Shown here piece after piece: positions 61,214 to 64,000 of a DNA stretch of 64,000 nucleotides; position 1 is the first letter of the stretch; each line of letters starts with the position of its first letter. The DNA comes from Chryseobacterium culicis. Lineage in GTDB: Bacteria > Bacteroidota > Bacteroidia > Flavobacteriales > Weeksellaceae. Made by a program: the position numbers and the translations under genes. The DNA lies in contig NZ_PCPP01000001.1 of assembly GCF_002979755.1 (NCBI RefSeq), positions 2,760,665 through 2,824,664 of the forward strand, read 5' to 3'. The notes under the pieces were generated by a model. It worked only from the letters and a program-made list of their open reading frames with translations. It was not told the DNA's origin and did no database searches.

Positions 61214-62326
61214 GTGATCAAAAATTTAGTATTCCTAATCCTATTCTGCTTTTTATTTTCCTGTACAACAACTGAGGTTCCAAAAGCTGCCCCTGTTGAT
61301 AAAAAAGCAATTGTTGATTCTACCATTGCTGCTTTTCAGAAGACCCTTTTAGAACAACAGATTGATTCCGCTTTCAAGAAGTATCATTTCAATGGAAGTA
61401 TTGCCGTTTTTAAAGATTCCCTTCCTCTTTACAGAAGAGAAAACGGATATTCAGATTTTAAAAGAAAAACTAAGATTGACAGCAATACCATTTTTGCAAT
61501 AGGATCTGTAAGTAAGCAATTCACCGCTGTTTTAGTCTTACTTCAGATGGAACAGGGAAAACTTAATGTGACTGATAAAGCATCAAAATACCTGAAAGAA
61601 TTTCAGATCAGAGAATATGAAAACATTACGATTCACCAGTTGTTAAATCATACTTCAGGACTGAATCTAATGGGTGGGAAGCTGATGTTTAAGAGTGGTT
61701 CAGATTTTTTCTACTCTAATGACGGATTCAATACCCTTGGAAAGATTGTAGAAAAAGTTTCCGGAAAATCATATCATGAAAATGTTCAGGAACTCTTTAA
61801 AAAAGCGGGAATGAGACATTCATCTACCGGAGATATTTTTAAAGGAACTCATTTTGCCAGTGCTTATCTTGGAACACCTGCTAAGTTCTCTGAAGTTCCC
61901 AATATGCCGAAAAGATTAGGTGGACAAGAAATCGGAACACCTGCCGGTGGAATATTGTCTACCATTCAGGATCTTCATTCATGGAACAATGCATTGTATG
62001 GTGGAAAAATTTTAAAACCGGAAACCCTGAAACTCTTTATGGCTAAAAGTGCGGAAAGACGTCATGCTATCTTTGGAAAAATGGGTTACGCATACGGAAT
62101 TATGCTTAATATCGGCCAGCCCAATTCTTATTTCCACAGCGGTTATGTAAAAGGTTCCCCTTCATTAAATATCTATTATCCGGACACCAAAACTTCTGTG
62201 ATTATTCTGTCTAATATTGCAGACGAAGAAAGAGGAAAAGGAGTAATCTTCAGGCCTCATATTGAAGTAAAAAAGATCACAGATCACCTTGAAAACACGC
62301 TTACACAGCTTAGAGTAAAACATTAA
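61214..62326 (+). CDS. Serine beta-lactamase-like lipoprotein (class C / PBP4* fold)
   Basis: 370 residues. GTG start at 61214 is the only one giving the lipoprotein signal peptide (FCFLFSC, Cys17). Catalytic motifs: SxxK as SVSKQFTAV, YxN as YSNDGFNTLG, and HxG as HSGYVKGSP. Class C-like serine hydrolases of this kind include D-aminopeptidases, esterases and penicillin-binding proteins; the sequence does not prove beta-lactamase activity. As a surface or periplasmic lipoprotein it may process peptidoglycan peptides. Confidence 0.85.
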   Translation: MIKNLVFLILFCFLFSCTTTEVPKAAPVDKKAIVDSTIAAFQKTLLEQQIDSAFKKYHFNGSIAVFKDSLPLYRRENGYSDFKRKTKIDSNTIFAIGSVSKQFTAVLVLLQMEQGKLNVTDKASKYLKEFQIREYENITIHQLLNHTSGLNLMGGKLMFKSGSDFFYSNDGFNTLGKIVEKVSGKSYHENVQELFKKAGMRHSSTGDIFKGTHFASAYLGTPAKFSEVPNMPKRLGGQEIGTPAGGILSTIQDLHSWNNALYGGKILKPETLKLFMAKSAERRHAIFGKMGYAYGIMLNIGQPNSYFHSGYVKGSPSLNIYYPDTKTSVIILSNIADEERGKGVIFRPHIEVKKITDHLENTLTQLRVKH

Positions 62327-62343
62327 TTTTCATGATAATTCAT

Positions 62344-63063
62344 CTATGCCGGCTTCAGGAATTCCTGCATTTTTATTAAATTCTTTTTATGTTCAAGAAA
62401 ATTGAAGACGGCAAAAGAAAGGGCTACCTGTAATACAAAAGGAAGAATTAAAGTCATCAGAACCCCAACAACATCCGTATAGTTTTGTTGTCTGAAAAAC
62501 TGATAGGCATAATCCCCGCTTTTCAATGTCACTTGTGTCATGGAACTGGCACCAATAACCATTAATCCCAGATTCTGCTGATACATTGTGTAAAGGCATT
62601 TCCCTCTGTATTTAAAATCAGCCTTTATATATTTCCAGATTTTATAATTAAAAATCCATATCAATAGTGTTGTCAAGACAAATGATCCATTAAGAAGTCT
62701 GAAAAGTATTTTATATACCTCTTGATTTGCTGCCATAAAAATCAGCAATAGATTAACAGCAAAAGCCAGAGCCCCTACCATCAAAGATTTTTTGAAAAGG
62801 CCACTATATTTCTCCTGGATAATTCTTTTAGCAATGAAAGGAATTTTAGTGGGATAAAACAGCAGGTAATTAACCATTGTAAACTCTCCGTTCCAGGATT
62901 CTTTCACTTTTAGAAAAGCTTCTTCAAAACTGATATTTTCATTGAACTGAATATCTGAAATCTGACTCATCATATGATCTCTGATCTCTACCAAAATATC
63001 TAAAGAAAGCTCCTGAGCTACCAGATAATCTGTAATTTTATTTTCCTGTACTTCGGTGATCAT
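62344..63063 (-). CDS. Membrane protein partnered with a PadR regulator
   Basis: 239 residues. A helical N-terminal domain (LVEIRDHMMSQISDIQF, SFEEAFLKVKESW) of the kind found in DUF1700-like and permease-prefix proteins precedes about four transmembrane segments (SLMVGALAFAVNLLLIFMA, LTTLLIWIFNY, VLMTLILPFVLQVALSF). Overlaps the padR gene by four bases (ATGA), the usual arrangement of PadR-regulated membrane proteins. Role unknown; perhaps an envelope stress or self-sensing element. Confidence 0.7.
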   Translation of the reverse strand: MITEVQENKITDYLVAQELSLDILVEIRDHMMSQISDIQFNENISFEEAFLKVKESWNGEFTMVNYLLFYPTKIPFIAKRIIQEKYSGLFKKSLMVGALAFAVNLLLIFMAANQEVYKILFRLLNGSFVLTTLLIWIFNYKIWKYIKADFKYRGKCLYTMYQQNLGLMVIGASSMTQVTLKSGDYAYQFFRQQNYTDVVGVLMTLILPFVLQVALSFAVFNFLEHKKNLIKMQEFLKPA

Positions 63064-63383
63064 ACATTGAATATTGTCTGTAGGTTGAGTAAATAGCTTT
63101 TCATCTCAGTTTCCTGTTCTGTCTGTTGTTTTGTACCTTTTTCAGTCAGCAGGTAATATTTCCGGTCTCTTCCATTAATCTTCTGAATTTCGGAAGTGAT
63201 CATTCCATCATTTTCTAATTTGTGCAGCAATGGATAAAGTGCGCCTTCCGTCATTTCAAGTTCACCCTGAGTAAGTTCTTTCGCTCTTTGGGTGATTTGA
63301 TACCCATACATTTTAACTTCCTTTGAAAGAAGCTTCAAAATAATATTCTGAAGAGTACCTTTATAAAGACTATTCTTTTTCAT
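63060..63383 (-). CDS. PadR-family transcriptional regulator
   Basis: 107 residues from MKKNSLYKGTLQNIILKLL. Winged helix with YGYQITQRAKELTQGEL, TEGALYPLLHKLENDGMI and GRDRKYYLLTEKG, the diagnostic wing. A longer frame reaches 63416 but crosses a TAAGTTTG promoter at 63404-63411, so it is rejected. It probably represses its own operon through the inverted repeat around its promoter. Confidence 0.9.
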   Translation of the reverse strand: MKKNSLYKGTLQNIILKLLSKEVKMYGYQITQRAKELTQGELEMTEGALYPLLHKLENDGMITSEIQKINGRDRKYYLLTEKGTKQQTEQETEMKSYLLNLQTIFNV

Positions 63384-63391
63384 AGTAGGGC

Positions 63392-63435
63392 TTATATACA
63401 TTGCAAACTTATGCATAATTTTCTTATGTATATAA
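63392..63435 (-). promoter_or_regulatory. padR promoter with flanking inverted repeat (operator candidate)
   Basis: TTATATACAT (63392-63401) and ATGTATATAA (63426-63435) are exact inverted repeats 24 bases apart. Between them on the minus strand is the -7 box TAAGTTTG (63411-63404) and an ATGCAT palindrome at 63411-63416. PadR proteins are known to bind ATGT/ACAT inverted repeats, which these arms contain. The divergent RNA-ligase-like gene at 63466 may be controlled too. Confidence 0.65.
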
Positions 63436-63465
63436 ATTTAATATAAAAACTTTTTAAATTGCTAT

Positions 63466-63990
63466 ATGAAAAAAATGTACTTCATCGCTGTTTACCCTCC
63501 TCAGGAGATTATTGAAGAAATAAAAATCTTTAAAGAGGATATGGCAACGAATTATGCCAACTCCAAGGCTTTGAAAAATGAAGCCCACATTACCCTATTT
63601 CCTCCCTTTTCAAGAGAAATTGAACTGGAGGACGATATTCATAGTGCTTTTCAGAAGATCAATACAGAAATCACTCCTTTTGAAGTAGAACTGGACGGCT
63701 TTGGAAGCTTTCCTAATCCTAAAAATCCTGTACTCTATATTCAACCTAAAGAAAATGATCAGTTAACAGCGCTTTATCATAAAGTAAAGGAATGCTTTAA
63801 TTTTATTCAATATTCTTTTCACCCGCATATGACGGTGGGATTCAGGGATCTGACCTGGGAAAATTATCTTAAAGCCTGGGAAAAATATGAAACCAAGGAA
63901 TACAAAACTAAATTCTTAGTTGATAAAATATTACTTCTTCGCCATGATGGACAATGGGTACCTATAGCAGAGAAAAAACTGGAAAAATAA
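63466..63990 (+). CDS. 2'-5' RNA ligase / 2H phosphoesterase family protein
   Basis: 174 residues. Two HxT motifs, AHITLFPPF and HMTVGFRDL, form the active site of the 2H phosphoesterase fold; start MYFIAVYPPQEIIEEIK is typical. Family members ligate or open 2'-5' RNA bonds or act as cyclic phosphodiesterases; which applies here is unknown. Divergent from padR. The last ten bases of the window (AAAACCGGCT) are probably the left arm of its terminator. Confidence 0.85.
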   Translation: MKKMYFIAVYPPQEIIEEIKIFKEDMATNYANSKALKNEAHITLFPPFSREIELEDDIHSAFQKINTEITPFEVELDGFGSFPNPKNPVLYIQPKENDQLTALYHKVKECFNFIQYSFHPHMTVGFRDLTWENYLKAWEKYETKEYKTKFLVDKILLLRHDGQWVPIAEKKLEK

Positions 63991-64000
63991 AAAACCGGCT

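Noticed and set aside
61214..62326. Calling the SxxK protein an antibiotic-resistance beta-lactamase
   Set aside because: The motifs fit many class C-like hydrolases; there is no LysR-type regulator nearby and lipoprotein anchoring fits peptidoglycan or peptide processing equally well.
63384..63416. Longer padR start (MHKFAMYISPT)
   Set aside because: It crosses the padR -7 box at 63404-63411 and one arm of the operator-like repeat, so it cannot be on the transcript.
1..64000. tRNA, rRNA, tmRNA or other structured RNA genes
   Set aside because: I looked for tRNA T-loop and acceptor patterns and for long conserved RNA-like stretches in the gaps and saw none; a covariance-model scan would be needed to exclude small RNAs.

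Overview
The window looks like chromosomal DNA of a Bacteroidota member of the Flavobacteriales, most likely the Chryseobacterium/Elizabethkingia group. This rests on several signs. The DNA is AT-rich. Many genes are preceded by the Bacteroidota promoter (-7 TAnnTTTG, sometimes with -33 TTTG) and lack a Shine-Dalgarno sequence. Secreted proteins carry type IX secretion (T9SS) C-terminal sorting domains. Genus is inferred from protein character, not from a search. I found no rRNA, tRNA, CRISPR array, transposase or integrase.

Layout: 0-13 kb holds an HTTM membrane protein, an OmpA-like lipoprotein, tilS, an ECF sigma factor, a double thioredoxin-fold protein, dsbD, a seven-repeat T9SS protein, an orphan exbD, an alpha/beta hydrolase, a patatin and a DHH phosphoesterase. 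12.7-21 kb is housekeeping: rpmH, ftsE, a ribE/histidine kinase/trmN6 operon diverging from pdxA, then yceD-rpmF and accB-accC. 21-30.8 kb is a glycan-building cluster: an ornithine aminotransferase followed by five glycosyltransferases and a polysaccharide deacetylase on the + strand, meeting a three-gene glycosyltransferase operon on the - strand. 31-34 kb carries two tandem MACPF (perforin-like) lipoproteins with nearly the same pore domain but different C-terminal repeat modules. 34.5-38.8 kb has gltX, accA, a small-family secreted protein and tsf. 39-45.6 kb has two giant paralogous T9SS surface proteins with IgGFc-binding-like N-termini. 45.8-49.6 kb has a carboxypeptidase-regulatory-like protein and three more members of the family seen at 37 kb, with trmB among them. 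49.7-51.5 kb is rplM-rpsI-rpsB. 51.8-64 kb mixes a DUF3667 protein, two unknown translation-coupled genes, a fused acyl-CoA mutase (IcmF type), a secreted YD-repeat-like protein, a Dph6-type PP-loop ATPase, a serine beta-lactamase-like lipoprotein, a PadR regulator with its membrane partner, and a 2'-5' RNA ligase-like protein.

Most notable: (1) the tandem MACPF lipoproteins, which resemble Bacteroidales secreted antimicrobial proteins and sit beside a glycosyltransferase cluster; (2) a decayed second copy of the tilS 3' end on the far side of the sigma/thioredoxin pair, suggesting those genes were inserted with a replacement tilS tail; (3) gene order consistent with a single ~11.7 kb inversion that separated tsf from rplM-rpsI-rpsB and split a four-member paralogous family; (4) two palindromic operator candidates, one over the -7 box of a T9SS giant gene and one around the padR promoter.
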